Shown here one piece after another: positions 30,495-39,918 of a stretch of DNA of 48,366 bases. Each line of letters opens with the position of its first letter. The stretch's first letter is position 1. Under the pieces are notes generated by a model. The model searched no databases and was not told the origin of the DNA. It was given only the letters and a program-made list of their open reading frames with translations. Made by a program: the position numbers and the translations under genes. The stretch is from assembly GCA_017623895.1 (NCBI GenBank), contig JAGAOB010000013.1:1-48366 (forward strand), read 5' to 3'. Origin of the DNA: Clostridia bacterium. Lineage in GTDB: Bacteria; Bacillota; Clostridia; Oscillospirales; UBA644.

Positions 30495-31771
30495 TTCGAA
30501 TTCTGAAATACGGCGAAGTGGCAAATCAAGATATTTTCGCACGGGTCGTCCCCGAGATCGACGTTGAAGCAACGGTGGCGGAGATTATCGCAACCGTCCG
30601 CAGAGACGGGGACAAGGCCCTGTACGCATACTGTGAAAAATTCGACGGAGCCTGCCTCACGTCCCTGCTGGTCTCGGAGGAAGAGATCGACGAAGCGGTG
30701 GCGGCGGTAGAGCCGAAATTCTTGGAAATTCTTACGCAAGCGGCGGAAAACATCCGCAAATTTCACGAAAAGCAGGTTCGCAACAGCTTTATCATTAACG
30801 ATCAGGACGGCATCGTCGTGGGACAGAAGATCATCCCCGTAGACCGTGCGGGCCTGTACGTGCCCGGCGGAACTGCCGCCTATCCCTCCACCGTGCTGAT
30901 GGACTCCATCCCCGCAAAGATTGCAGGATGCAAGGAGGTGGTCATCACCACGCCCCCGAGAAAGGACGGAAAGGTCAATCCCGTCATTCTTGCAGCGGCA
31001 AAAATCGCAGGCGTGGATAAGATCTTCAAGCTGGGCGGCGCCCAAGCCGTTGCCGCCTTGGCATACGGAACCGAAACCGTCCCCAAGGTCGATAAGATCG
31101 TAGGACCGGGCAACGCCTTCGTTGCGGAAGCAAAAAAGCAGGTCTTCGGTCAGGTCTCCATCGATATGATCGCAGGCCCCAGCGAGATCCTTATCGTTGC
31201 CGACGGTGCGTCCGATCCCCGTCACGTGGCGTCGGACCTGCTTTCTCAAGCAGAGCACGATAAGCTCGCCTCGGGGGTGCTGGTCACGGAATCTATGGAA
31301 TTGGCCCTTGCGGTTCAACGGGAATTGGAGGTTCAGATCCCCCAATTGGAACGGGCGGAAATTGCCCGCACATCTATCGACAAAAACGGGAAGATCATCG
31401 TGGCTCCCGACCTTTCAGTTGCCGTAGACATCTCCAACGAGATCGCTCCCGAGCATTTGGAGCTGTGCGTGGACAATCCCTTTGATTGGCTGGACAAGAT
31501 CCGTCACGCAGGATCCATCTTTATGGGGCGCAACTGTCCCGAAGCCTTGGGCGATTACTTCGCGGGTCCCAATCACACCCTGTCCACGGGAGGAACTGCA
31601 AGGTTTTCCAATCCCCTGTCGGTGGACGATTTCGTAAAGAAGACCCAATACACCTATTACACCAAGGACGCCCTGGCAAGGGTTGCCGACAAGGTGGCGT
31701 TTTTCGCAGAAAAAGAGGGCTTGACCGCCCACGCAAGAAGCGCCGTCGTGCGTCTTGAGGAGAAATTATGA
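30491..31771 (+). CDS. hisD: Histidinol dehydrogenase
   Basis: A 426-residue zinc enzyme that oxidises histidinol to histidine, the last two steps of the pathway. Family segments include YVPGGTAAYPSTVLM, DMIAGPSEILIVAD and the zinc-site region NHTLSTGGTARFSNPLSV. The ATG overlaps the hisG stop by four bases (ATGA). Confidence 0.96.
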   Translation: MIRILKYGEVANQDIFARVVPEIDVEATVAEIIATVRRDGDKALYAYCEKFDGACLTSLLVSEEEIDEAVAAVEPKFLEILTQAAENIRKFHEKQVRNSFIINDQDGIVVGQKIIPVDRAGLYVPGGTAAYPSTVLMDSIPAKIAGCKEVVITTPPRKDGKVNPVILAAAKIAGVDKIFKLGGAQAVAALAYGTETVPKVDKIVGPGNAFVAEAKKQVFGQVSIDMIAGPSEILIVADGASDPRHVASDLLSQAEHDKLASGVLVTESMELALAVQRELEVQIPQLERAEIARTSIDKNGKIIVAPDLSVAVDISNEIAPEHLELCVDNPFDWLDKIRHAGSIFMGRNCPEALGDYFAGPNHTLSTGGTARFSNPLSVDDFVKKTQYTYYTKDALARVADKVAFFAEKEGLTAHARSAVVRLEEKL

Positions 31772-32832
31772 GTCGCTTTCTGATCGAAAAGCACAAGGCT
31801 CTGGTCCCCTATACTCCGGGGGAACAGCCCAAAATACAAAATCTGATCAAGCTGAACACCAACGAATCGCCCTACCCTCCCACGGCAGAGACCGTAGCGG
31901 CGGCAGAGCAAGAAGCGAAACGGCTTCACCTCTACCCCGACCCGACCTGCAGCGGACTGTGCGAGGCCTTCGCAAAACGGTGCGGCGTTTCGTCGGACCA
32001 GGTCATCGCCGTCAACGGCTCGGATGAAATTCTCAACTTTGCGTTTATGGCCTTCTGCGACGAATCCAGACCTGCGGTGTTCCCCGATATCACCTACGGA
32101 TTTTACCCCGTCTTTGCGGAGTTGAATCAGGTTCCCTACGAAGAGATTCCCCTGGAACGGGATCTATCGGTGGATCCGAGAAAGTATATGGGAATCGGGA
32201 AAAACATCTTTTTGGCAAACCCCAACGCGCCAACAGGTATCGCCCTGTCGGTAAAGGACATTGCGCAAATCGTCGCGTCCAATCCCGACAATCTGGTGGT
32301 CATCGACGAGGCGTACGTAGATTTCGGAGCAGAAAGCTGTATTTCGCTGATCCGAAAATACGACAATCTGCTTGTGACCCAAACCTTTTCCAAATCCCGC
32401 TCTATGGCGGGGGCACGGCTGGGCTTCGGCATCGGCTGTGAGGACTTGATTCGGGATCTGAATACCGTACGGTATTCCACAAATCCCTATAACGTCAACC
32501 GTATGACGATGGCGGCAGGAATCGCAACGCTGAAAAACGATGCCATTACCGTAAAAAATTGCGAAAGCATCATAAAAACGCGAGAAAGTACCATCGAAGA
32601 ATTAAATCGTATCGGCTTTGAAACCACCCCTTCCTCGGCGAACTTCATCTTCGCAAGACATCCTGAGATTGACGGAAAGGATTTGTACCTGAAATTGAAG
32701 GAACGGGGAATTTTGGTACGGCATTTTGACAAAGAACGCATCTCCCAATACAACCGCATCACCGTCGGGACTCCCGAGCAAATGCAATGTCTGACCGACG
32801 CGATCAAACAAATTATGGAGGAATCAAAATGA
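31768..32832 (+). CDS. hisC: Histidinol-phosphate aminotransferase
   Basis: A 354-residue class I/II PLP aminotransferase. NLDE-type elements, the LANPNAPTG segment and the PLP lysine in TFSKSRSMAGARLG are present. It makes histidinol phosphate from imidazole acetol phosphate. It overlaps hisD by four bases and hisB by four. Confidence 0.94.
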   Translation: MSRFLIEKHKALVPYTPGEQPKIQNLIKLNTNESPYPPTAETVAAAEQEAKRLHLYPDPTCSGLCEAFAKRCGVSSDQVIAVNGSDEILNFAFMAFCDESRPAVFPDITYGFYPVFAELNQVPYEEIPLERDLSVDPRKYMGIGKNIFLANPNAPTGIALSVKDIAQIVASNPDNLVVIDEAYVDFGAESCISLIRKYDNLLVTQTFSKSRSMAGARLGFGIGCEDLIRDLNTVRYSTNPYNVNRMTMAAGIATLKNDAITVKNCESIIKTRESTIEELNRIGFETTPSSANFIFARHPEIDGKDLYLKLKERGILVRHFDKERISQYNRITVGTPEQMQCLTDAIKQIMEESK

Positions 32833-33416
32833 GAAACGCTACCGTTCGCCGCACGACGGCGGAAACCGACATCACCTTGTCCCTTGCCCTTGACGGCACG
32901 GGAATGTCCGACGTAAACACGGGGTGTGGATTTTTGGATCATATGCTCACCCTGTTGGCACGGCACAGCCGTTTTGACCTTTCGGTCACCTGCAAGGGAG
33001 ACCTGGAGGTAGACGATCACCACACCGTAGAGGACGTGGGAATCTGCCTCGGGCAAGCCGTGGCGGAGGCACTAAACGAAAAGCGGGGAATAAACCGCTA
33101 CGGTTCCATCCTTCTTCCTATGGACGAGGCACTGATTGCGGCGGCAATCGACCTTTCGGGACGGTGCTATCTGGGATACGATCTTTCTATTCCGACGGAA
33201 AAGGTAGGAACCTTCGATACCGAGCTGGTCAAAGAATTTTTTATGGCCTTTGCCCGTCAAGCCGCCTGCACTCTGCATCTGAAGCAGATGGCGGGAGAAA
33301 ACGCTCACCACATCATTGAAGGCGCCTTTAAGGCCTTCGGGCGGATTCTTCGCCAAGCCGCGGCCGTAGATCCCGACGCGGCAGACGAGATCCCCTCCAC
33401 GAAGGGAGTTCTTTGA
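32829..33416 (+). CDS. hisB: Imidazoleglycerol-phosphate dehydratase
   Basis: A 195-residue IGPD with the metal-binding histidines in GCGFLDHMLTLLARH, VDDHHTVEDVG and ENAHHIIEGAFKA. It is the monofunctional type, without the histidinol phosphatase domain. No separate histidinol-phosphatase gene is present in this operon; it may be encoded elsewhere. The ATG overlaps the hisC stop by four bases. Confidence 0.96.
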   Translation: MRNATVRRTTAETDITLSLALDGTGMSDVNTGCGFLDHMLTLLARHSRFDLSVTCKGDLEVDDHHTVEDVGICLGQAVAEALNEKRGINRYGSILLPMDEALIAAAIDLSGRCYLGYDLSIPTEKVGTFDTELVKEFFMAFARQAACTLHLKQMAGENAHHIIEGAFKAFGRILRQAAAVDPDAADEIPSTKGVL

Positions 33417-34027
33417 TGATTGCCATCGTAGATTACGGCGTAGGCAATCTGTTTTCGCTGAAAAGCTCCTTTCTTTCCGTGGGGGCAGACGCCGTAGTCA
33501 CCGACGATGCCGAAATCCTGAAGCGTGCCGACCACATCGTACTTCCGGGCGTAGGTGCCTTCGGAGACGCAGTAAAAAAGCTGCGGGAATCGGGGTTGTA
33601 TCAAGTGGTCATCGACGAAGCCCGCGGAGGAAAGCCTCTTCTGGGGATCTGCCTTGGGATGCAAATGCTTTTGGAAAAAAGCTATGAATACGGCGAGCAC
33701 GAAGGATTAGGGCTGATCCAAGGCTCGATCCGTCCCATCGGAGACGTGATTCCGAGCAATTATAAAGTTCCTCACATCGGATGGAACGCACTGCATTTCC
33801 CCAAGCAAAAGCATCCGCTGTTCAAAAATGTGAAAGACGGGGATTACGTTTATTTCGTCCATTCGTATCACGGAACCGACTGTTCCGAAAATCTGGCGGC
33901 GACCACCGAATACGGAGGAACACTGACGGCGGCCGTGGCACAGGGAAGCATAATGGGCTGCCAATTCCATCCCGAAAAAAGCGGAGATGTCGGCCTGAAA
34001 ATTTTGAAAGCTTTTTGCGAGCTGTGA
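33416..34027 (+). CDS. hisH: Imidazole glycerol phosphate synthase, glutamine amidotransferase subunit
   Basis: A 203-residue class I glutamine amidotransferase that feeds ammonia to HisF. The catalytic Cys is in GICLGMQ and the His-Glu pair in CQFHPEKS. The ATG at 33416 shares its A with the hisB stop (TGATG) and has GGGAG upstream; the codon before it is TTG. Confidence 0.96.
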   Translation: MIAIVDYGVGNLFSLKSSFLSVGADAVVTDDAEILKRADHIVLPGVGAFGDAVKKLRESGLYQVVIDEARGGKPLLGICLGMQMLLEKSYEYGEHEGLGLIQGSIRPIGDVIPSNYKVPHIGWNALHFPKQKHPLFKNVKDGDYVYFVHSYHGTDCSENLAATTEYGGTLTAAVAQGSIMGCQFHPEKSGDVGLKILKAFCEL

Positions 34028-34039
34028 AAGGAGCCTTCT

Positions 34040-34237
34040 ATGGCAAAGCCAAAAAAGGATAAGCGTTTTATCATCAAGGAATCCTACGGCGGATTTTCCT
34101 TGGGGACCTACGTTTTAGTGGATAAAAAAACGGGCGTAAACTACCTTTATGCCAACGGCGGATATTCGGGCGGGCTTACCCTGTTGGTGGATGCCCAAGG
34201 AAAGCCCATCGTCACACCCGTGGTAGAAGAAGAATAA
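34040..34237 (+). CDS. DUF6440-like small protein inside the his operon
   Basis: A 65-residue protein of unknown function. KKTGVNYLYANGGYSGGLTLLVDAQGKP matches what I recall of the DUF6440 family, a short beta-rich domain found in many Firmicutes. It lies 12 bases after hisH and 10 before hisA, with a good ribosome binding site (AAAGGAG), so it is translated as part of the operon. No metal or catalytic residues stand out. A role as a small regulator or scaffold is possible but unproven. Confidence 0.7.
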   Translation: MAKPKKDKRFIIKESYGGFSLGTYVLVDKKTGVNYLYANGGYSGGLTLLVDAQGKPIVTPVVEEE

Positions 34238-34247
34238 GGAGCTTTTT

Positions 34248-34958
34248 ATGGTTTTATTTCCTGCCATTGACCTTTACCAAGGCAAGGCCGTCCGTTTATT
34301 GCGGGGAGATTATGAAAAAATGACCGTTTACAGCAACGATCCTCCCGAAATTGCAAAAAAATTCAAGGAAGCGGGGGCAACCCATCTTCATTTAGTGGAT
34401 TTGGAGGGAGCAAAAAACGGTGAGACCCCCAACCTGGAGACGATCAAATCCATCCTTGCGCAAACCGATCTGTTCACCGAGGTGGGAGGCGGGATTCGCA
34501 GTATGCAGGTCATTGACCGCTATCTTTCCGCGGGGGTCGACCGCGTCATTCTCGGAACTGCCGCAGTGACGGAGGAAGGCCTTGTGAAAGAAGCCGTTGC
34601 CCGATACGGAGACAAAATCGCGGTGGGCGTGGACATCAAGGACGGCTGTGTTGCCATCAAGGGATGGACCGAAACCTCGGGGATCGACGCCGTTTTCTTT
34701 TGCGAAAAAATGCAACGCCTCGGCGTTTCTACTCTGATCTGCACCGACATTTCCAAGGACGGTATGATGCAGGGAACCAATCGGGAGCTGTACCGCAAGC
34801 TGTCGGAGCAGTTTTCCATCAACCTCATCGCATCGGGCGGCGTTTCCACGCTGGACGACGTGAAGGCTCTGGCAGAAATGAATTTGTACGGTGCCATCAT
34901 CGGGAAGGCCTATTACACGGGAGCCATTGACTTGAAGGAGGCCATCGCCTTACTATGA
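34248..34958 (+). CDS. hisA: ProFAR isomerase
   Basis: A 236-residue TIM barrel, phosphoribosylformimino-5-aminoimidazole carboxamide ribotide isomerase. The N-terminal catalytic Asp is in PAIDLYQGKAVRL and the second in CTDISKDGMM; the phosphate-binding loops are GGGIRS and ASGGVST. Overlaps hisF by four bases. Confidence 0.95.
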   Translation: MVLFPAIDLYQGKAVRLLRGDYEKMTVYSNDPPEIAKKFKEAGATHLHLVDLEGAKNGETPNLETIKSILAQTDLFTEVGGGIRSMQVIDRYLSAGVDRVILGTAAVTEEGLVKEAVARYGDKIAVGVDIKDGCVAIKGWTETSGIDAVFFCEKMQRLGVSTLICTDISKDGMMQGTNRELYRKLSEQFSINLIASGGVSTLDDVKALAEMNLYGAIIGKAYYTGAIDLKEAIALL

Positions 34959-35713
34959 TTACCAAGCGCATCATCCCCTGTCTGGATGTAAAAGACGGCA
35001 GAGTGGTCAAGGGCGTAAACTTCCTCGGTCTTGCCGACGTCTCCTCTCCTGTATCGCTGGCCAAATACTACAGCGAGTGCGGCGCCGACGAGTTGGTGTT
35101 TTACGACATTACCGCCTCCGCAGAGGGCCGGGGTCTGTTTACCGATATTCTCCGCGAGGTAGCAAGCACAATCTTTATCCCCCTTACCGTGGGAGGCGGA
35201 ATCAACACCCTGGAGGACTTTGACCGCGTGCTGAAATGCGGTGCCGACAAGGTCAGCGTCAATTCGGGCGCCATCCGCAATCCCTCCCTTATCGGAGAAG
35301 CGGCAAAGCGGTACGGAGACCAATGCGTAGTCTTATCCGCAGACGTCAAACGGGTAGACGGCGTTTTTCGCGTCTTTTCCAAGGGCGGACGGGAAAACAC
35401 CGGAATGGAAGCCATTGAATGGATCAAGCGGGGCGTGGACGCCGGCGCGGGCGAAGTAGTGGTCAACTCCATCGACACCGACGGCGTAAAAAACGGATTC
35501 GATCTTGAAATGCTGGAGGCGGTCTGCAACGCCGTCAACGTTCCCGTGATCGCTTCGGGCGGCGCGGGAGGCATCGACCATTTCACCCAACTGTTTCGCG
35601 CCATTCCCACCATTGACGCGGGACTTGCGGCATCCATCTTCCATTTCGGAGAGGTTGCCATCCCCGACCTGAAAGAAGAATTGCATAAACAAGGAATTCC
35701 CGTAAGGAGATAA
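34955..35713 (+). CDS. hisF: Imidazole glycerol phosphate synthase, cyclase subunit
   Basis: A 252-residue TIM barrel, which closes the imidazole ring with ammonia from HisH. CLDVKDGRVVKG holds the first catalytic Asp, and NSIDTDGVKNG the second; GGGINT and GGAGGIDHF bind phosphate. Confidence 0.96.
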   Translation: MITKRIIPCLDVKDGRVVKGVNFLGLADVSSPVSLAKYYSECGADELVFYDITASAEGRGLFTDILREVASTIFIPLTVGGGINTLEDFDRVLKCGADKVSVNSGAIRNPSLIGEAAKRYGDQCVVLSADVKRVDGVFRVFSKGGRENTGMEAIEWIKRGVDAGAGEVVVNSIDTDGVKNGFDLEMLEAVCNAVNVPVIASGGAGGIDHFTQLFRAIPTIDAGLAASIFHFGEVAIPDLKEELHKQGIPVRR

Positions 35714-35716
35714 ATT

Positions 35717-36367
35717 ATGATCAATATCAACGAATTGAAATTTGACGAAAAGGGCTTGATTCCCGCCATCGTAGTGGACGCAAAAACCAAAGACGTCCTG
35801 ACCCTGGCGTATATGAACAGGGAGAGCCTTGAAATCAGCATTAAAGAAGAAAAAACCTGCTTTTGGTCCCGTTCCCGCAACGAACTGTGGAGAAAGGGAG
35901 AGACCTCGGGCAATTATCAGCATATCGTTTCTATCACCGCCGATTGCGACAAGGACGCGCTGACGGTCGTCGTGGAAAAGGACGGCCCTGCCTGCCATCT
36001 GGGGGCAGAATCCTGCTTCCATAATCCCATCTTTGAAAGCGACGAGAGACAGGCATTTTCTCTGCAATCCTTGATGACCCTCATCGAGGGCAGAAAAACC
36101 GAGAAAAAAGAAGGCTCGTACACCACCTACCTTTTTGAAAAAGGAATCGACAAGATTCTGAAAAAGGTCGGAGAGGAATGCACCGAGGTCATTATCGCAG
36201 GCAAGGCGGACGACAAAAAGGAAACCATCTACGAAATTGCCGATTTGACCTATCACGTGATGGTTCTGATGATCGAAATGGGAATCTCCCTTCAGGACAT
36301 TCACGACGAGCTTGCCTCCCGTCACGTCATCGACAAAAAGGTCAAGCAGGAAAAAATGACGAAATAA
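35717..36367 (+). CDS. hisIE: Bifunctional PRA-CH cyclohydrolase / PRA-PH pyrophosphatase
   Basis: A 216-residue fusion. The N-terminal half is HisI (cyclohydrolase): [31 protein letters not shown], and Cys/His zinc ligands (DCDKDALTV and CHLGAESCF). The C-terminal half (from about residue 125) is HisE (pyrophosphatase), with [18 protein letters not shown]. It ends the operon, 3 bases after hisF, and is followed by two tandem terminators. Confidence 0.95.
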   Translation: MININELKFDEKGLIPAIVVDAKTKDVLTLAYMNRESLEISIKEEKTCFWSRSRNELWRKGETSGNYQHIVSITADCDKDALTVVVEKDGPACHLGAESCFHNPIFESDERQAFSLQSLMTLIEGRKTEKKEGSYTTYLFEKGIDKILKKVGEECTEVIIAGKADDKKETIYEIADLTYHVMVLMIEMGISLQDIHDELASRHVIDKKVKQEKMTK

Positions 36368-36372
36368 CGATA

Positions 36373-36406
36373 AAGTCCGACGCAAAGTTCAGCGTCGGAC
36401 TTTTTT
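36373..36406 (+). terminator. First terminator of the his operon
   Basis: AAGTCCGACGC and GCGTCGGACTT form an 11-bp stem, followed by a T run. Confidence 0.92.
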
Positions 36407-36419
36407 CTGAAAATAAACC

Positions 36420-36450
36420 ACTCCGCCCAAGGAATTGGGCGGAGTTTTTG
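36420..36450. terminator. Second terminator, shared with the convergent amidohydrolase
   Basis: ACTCCGCCC and GGGCGGAGT form a 9-bp stem, followed by TTTTTG on the plus strand. Confidence 0.8.
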
Positions 36451-36489
36451 CGTTTTCTGATAAAAGGAACGATAAAACCTTCGTTATAA

Positions 36490-37329
36490 TTAAACCGTTT
36501 CGGTTTGAAAAATCGAATCAGACAGAGAAAAGAGGCTCTTGGCATTCTTCCAAAAAATCTGCTGACGCTCATCGTCGGTAAGGTTGAGCGCCAAGAAATG
36601 CTCCAGCTCCTCGACGGGAGACCACATCGGGTAATCGGTTCCGTATAAAACCCGATGAACACCGTATTTGTGAATCAGCTCTGCGGCGATCTCGGGGTGC
36701 TTCATAAAGGGGAGGCTGGAGGAACAGTCTACGTAAAGATTGGGATATTTCGCCATTTGTTCCGTGGCATCTTCCCAAATCGACCAGCCTCCGAAATGCG
36801 CACCGATCACCGTTAGATCGGGAAATTGCTCCAGCACGGGAATCAAGCGGTTTGGGTTGGAATAATCGTACCGATAATCCCCCGTGTGCATCAATACGGG
36901 CAGTCCCTCTTTTTCACAGCAGGCGTACATTTTCAAAAACCCCGCGTGATCCAAGGGACGGGCTTGAATATCGGGATGAATCTTAATTCCCTTTAAGCCC
37001 AAGGCCTTCAGGTGGGAAATTTCCCCCTCAATATCCTCACATTCGGGGTGCATCGTTCCTAGCCCCGTCAGCCGTCCTCCCGCCGCAGCCACGGAGGCTG
37101 CGATGAACTCGTTAATAGAACGAACCTGCTTTGGAGTGGTGGCAACCGATTGCACGATAAAGTGATCGGTTCCCGCCCTCACCCCAACCTCCAAAAGCTC
37201 ACCGATGGTCCCTTGAGGACAGCGGGCTGTAGTCCCATAAAAGGCGTCGGTACCCGCCACGGCTCGCGCGGCAATCTTTTCGGGGTATATATGACAATGT
37301 GCGTCAATAACAAAGCTTCCGTTTACCAT
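36490..37329 (-). CDS. Amidohydrolase family 2 (PF04909) protein
   Basis: A 279-residue TIM-barrel metal hydrolase or decarboxylase. Metal ligands fit the family: DAHCH near the N-terminus, a KIHPD, MHTGDY, GAHFGGW and YGTDYPMW. The substrate is unknown. In this family both hydrolases and non-oxidative decarboxylases occur. It lies 79 bases downstream of the TIM-barrel/acyl-CoA synthetase fusion on the same strand and may be the last gene of the T-box operon. GAAGGA precedes the ATG. Confidence 0.82.
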   Translation of the reverse strand: MVNGSFVIDAHCHIYPEKIAARAVAGTDAFYGTTARCPQGTIGELLEVGVRAGTDHFIVQSVATTPKQVRSINEFIAASVAAAGGRLTGLGTMHPECEDIEGEISHLKALGLKGIKIHPDIQARPLDHAGFLKMYACCEKEGLPVLMHTGDYRYDYSNPNRLIPVLEQFPDLTVIGAHFGGWSIWEDATEQMAKYPNLYVDCSSSLPFMKHPEIAAELIHKYGVHRVLYGTDYPMWSPVEELEHFLALNLTDDERQQIFWKNAKSLFSLSDSIFQTETV

Positions 37330-37408
37330 CGGTTAATCCTTCTTCTGCGGTATTCTTTCGGAGTTCGCACGGCAGTGCGCGTCGACGGCGACGCCGTTTT
37401 TTCGTCGG

Positions 37409-39916
37409 TCAATCCTTCTTCAGACCCAATTTTTCCACCGCGTCCTCCCGCATTTTGTATTTCAGGATTTTTCCTGCGGCGTTCATCGGAAAACGGTCCA
37501 CAAAGTCCACGTAGCGGGGGACCTTGTGCCGTGCCATATTGGCATTGATGTAGGCCTTCATTTCATCGGAGGTCATCGTTTCTCCCTCCTTGAGGATGAT
37601 GCAGGCCATAATTTCCTCCCCGTACTGCTTATCGGGGACTCCGATGACCTGAACATCCCGAACCTTGGGGTGGGTATAGATAAATTCCTCGATTTCCTTG
37701 GGGTAGATATTCTCTCCTCCGCGGATGATCATATCCTTCAATCTTCCCGTGATGTTGTAATTTCCCTCGGGGGTGCGGCAGGCAAGGTCGCCCGTGTGCA
37801 GCCAACCGTCCTTGTCGATGGCGGCGGCGGTGGCTTTGGGCATTTTATAATACCCTTTCATAATGTTATAGCCGCGGGCAACGAATTCTCCGTTCACACC
37901 GTCGGGACAGTCTTCACCCGTCTCGGGATCGACGATCTTACATTCTACGTTTGCAAAGGCAGATCCCACGGTTTCGGTGCGAACCTCAAGGGAATCGTAA
38001 TAGCTGGACATCGTGCATCCGGGGGATGCCTCGGTCTGACCGTAAACCGAAACGATCTCTCTCATATTCATATTGTCGGGCTGTGCCGCCTGCTTCATCA
38101 GGTCGGCGGGACAGTTCGCCCCTGCCATAATTCCGATGCGCATATAGGAAAAGTCTGTCTTCTTGAAATCCTCGTGCTGCATCATTGCAATGAACATCGT
38201 GGGCACTCCGTTGAACGCCGTAATATGCTCGTTGTGCACACACGCCAAGGCAGGCTTGGGCGAGAAATAGGGCAAGGGGTACATCGTCGCTCCGTGGGTC
38301 ATCGACGCGGTCATCGACAGCACCATTCCGAAGCAGTGGAACATCGGGACTTGAATCATCATACGGTCCGCCGTAGACAAATCCATGTGGTCTCCGATAT
38401 ATTTTCCGTTGTTGACCACGTTGTAGTGGGTCAGCATCACGCCCTTGGGAAATCCCGTGGTTCCCGACGTATATTGCATATTGCAAACGTCGTCCTTATC
38501 CACCAATGCGGCCATACGGGCAACCTCGGCCAAGGGGACCTGGGGGGCGCGGGCAAGGGCTTCTTCCCACGTCATGCACCCCGCTTGACGGAATCCTACG
38601 GTGATCACGTTCCGCAAGAAGGGAAGGCGACGGGCGTGAAGGGCATCCCCCGACTTCATCGTCTCCAATTCGGGGCAGAGCTGAGAAATAATCTGACCGT
38701 AATGATTGTCCTTTCCGCCCTCGGTAAGAATCAGCGTATGGGTATCGGATTGACGAAGCAGGTACTCCACCTCCGCGATCTTATACGCGGTGTTGACGGT
38801 GACCAGCACCGCACCGATCTTTACCGTCGCCCAAAAGGCAATGTACCATTGGGGCACGTTAGAGCACCAAACGGCAACGTGATGTCCGGCCTTGACCCCC
38901 ATAGAAATCAAAGAACGGGCAAAGGTATCCACGTCATCGCGAAATTCGCTGTAGGTACGGGTATAGTCCAAGGTCGTATACTTGAAGGCGTATTGATCGG
39001 GGAATTCCTCCACCATACGGTCGAGGACCTGGGAAAAGGTCAGATCGATCAGAAGATCCTTTTTCCACACGAATTTTCCCGTCCGTGCCCGATTGTAATA
39101 CAGGGTCTTCTCGTTACGGGAGGTGTCGTTGTATTGCTTCATATAATTGACGAATTGGGTGAAGATGATCTCCATATCGTCCAATTCCTCAAGCCACTTC
39201 GGATCCCAGACCAAGGAAATAAAGCCGTCGTAATTAACCGACCGAAGGGCAAGCATCATTTCGGAAACGGGTAATTCACCCTCCCCCGCAAGGCGGTATT
39301 CAATTCCGTCTTCGGTCTTAACCCCGTCGCTGAACTGCACGTGCTTGAGATACGCTCCCAGATTCTGAATGATTTGTTCGGGAGTTTCTCCTCCGTCGAA
39401 GTAGGCAGCGGAAAGATTCCACAAGGCAGCAAGACGGTCGCTGGCAAAGCGGTTGAGCATTTCCCTCAATACGCAGGTTTTCGCGAAAACGCCCGACGTT
39501 TCTAACAACAGAGTCACGCCCCGCTCCTCCGCCTCGGGCAGAACCAAGGCAATGCGGCGGACAATTCCCTCCGGGGAAGAACCGTCGTGGGAAATTGCTT
39601 TCAGACGAACGTTGGGGATATGAAGATTCCCCGCAATGGCAAGACAGCGGCGGATCTCATCCACCGTCTCCTCCTCCTTGGAATCATCGGCAAGGTCGCA
39701 CAGCGTGTCAATGCAGGGAATCTGCAGCTTTTTCTCATACAACCGACGGAGCGTTGCGGCGGCGGCATAATCGTGAAACGCCCCGTCGCGATCGGTAAAC
39801 AGGCGATTGTTGACGTTATGTAATTCGATGCCGCCGAAGGACAGATCCACGGCAACGTCGCAAAATTCTTCAAAGGTGCTCTCGTGCCACCCACGGGTGG
39901 AAAAAGAAAGTTTCAT
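37409..39916 (-). CDS. Fusion of a sugar-isomerase-like TIM barrel and an acyl-CoA synthetase
   Basis: An 835-residue two-domain protein. Residues 1-260 resemble xylose isomerase-like TIM-barrel proteins (AP endonuclease 2 type; SFGGIELHNVNNR, LLLETSGVF, LKHVQFSDGVK). From about residue 290 an AMP-forming acyl-CoA synthetase follows, with the signature MQYTSGTTGFPKGVM, YGQTEASPG, TGDLACR and the C-terminal lysine region NAAGKILKYKMRE. The synthetase activates a carboxylic acid via an acyl-AMP to its CoA ester; the resemblance is to medium/long-chain enzymes. The TIM part's role is unknown. The ATG at 39916 has GGAGG 7 bases upstream and lies 2 bases after the LeuA-like stop. Confidence 0.85.
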   Translation of the reverse strand: MKLSFSTRGWHESTFEEFCDVAVDLSFGGIELHNVNNRLFTDRDGAFHDYAAAATLRRLYEKKLQIPCIDTLCDLADDSKEEETVDEIRRCLAIAGNLHIPNVRLKAISHDGSSPEGIVRRIALVLPEAEERGVTLLLETSGVFAKTCVLREMLNRFASDRLAALWNLSAAYFDGGETPEQIIQNLGAYLKHVQFSDGVKTEDGIEYRLAGEGELPVSEMMLALRSVNYDGFISLVWDPKWLEELDDMEIIFTQFVNYMKQYNDTSRNEKTLYYNRARTGKFVWKKDLLIDLTFSQVLDRMVEEFPDQYAFKYTTLDYTRTYSEFRDDVDTFARSLISMGVKAGHHVAVWCSNVPQWYIAFWATVKIGAVLVTVNTAYKIAEVEYLLRQSDTHTLILTEGGKDNHYGQIISQLCPELETMKSGDALHARRLPFLRNVITVGFRQAGCMTWEEALARAPQVPLAEVARMAALVDKDDVCNMQYTSGTTGFPKGVMLTHYNVVNNGKYIGDHMDLSTADRMMIQVPMFHCFGMVLSMTASMTHGATMYPLPYFSPKPALACVHNEHITAFNGVPTMFIAMMQHEDFKKTDFSYMRIGIMAGANCPADLMKQAAQPDNMNMREIVSVYGQTEASPGCTMSSYYDSLEVRTETVGSAFANVECKIVDPETGEDCPDGVNGEFVARGYNIMKGYYKMPKATAAAIDKDGWLHTGDLACRTPEGNYNITGRLKDMIIRGGENIYPKEIEEFIYTHPKVRDVQVIGVPDKQYGEEIMACIILKEGETMTSDEMKAYINANMARHKVPRYVDFVDRFPMNAAGKILKYKMREDAVEKLGLKKD

Positions 39917-39918
39917 TC

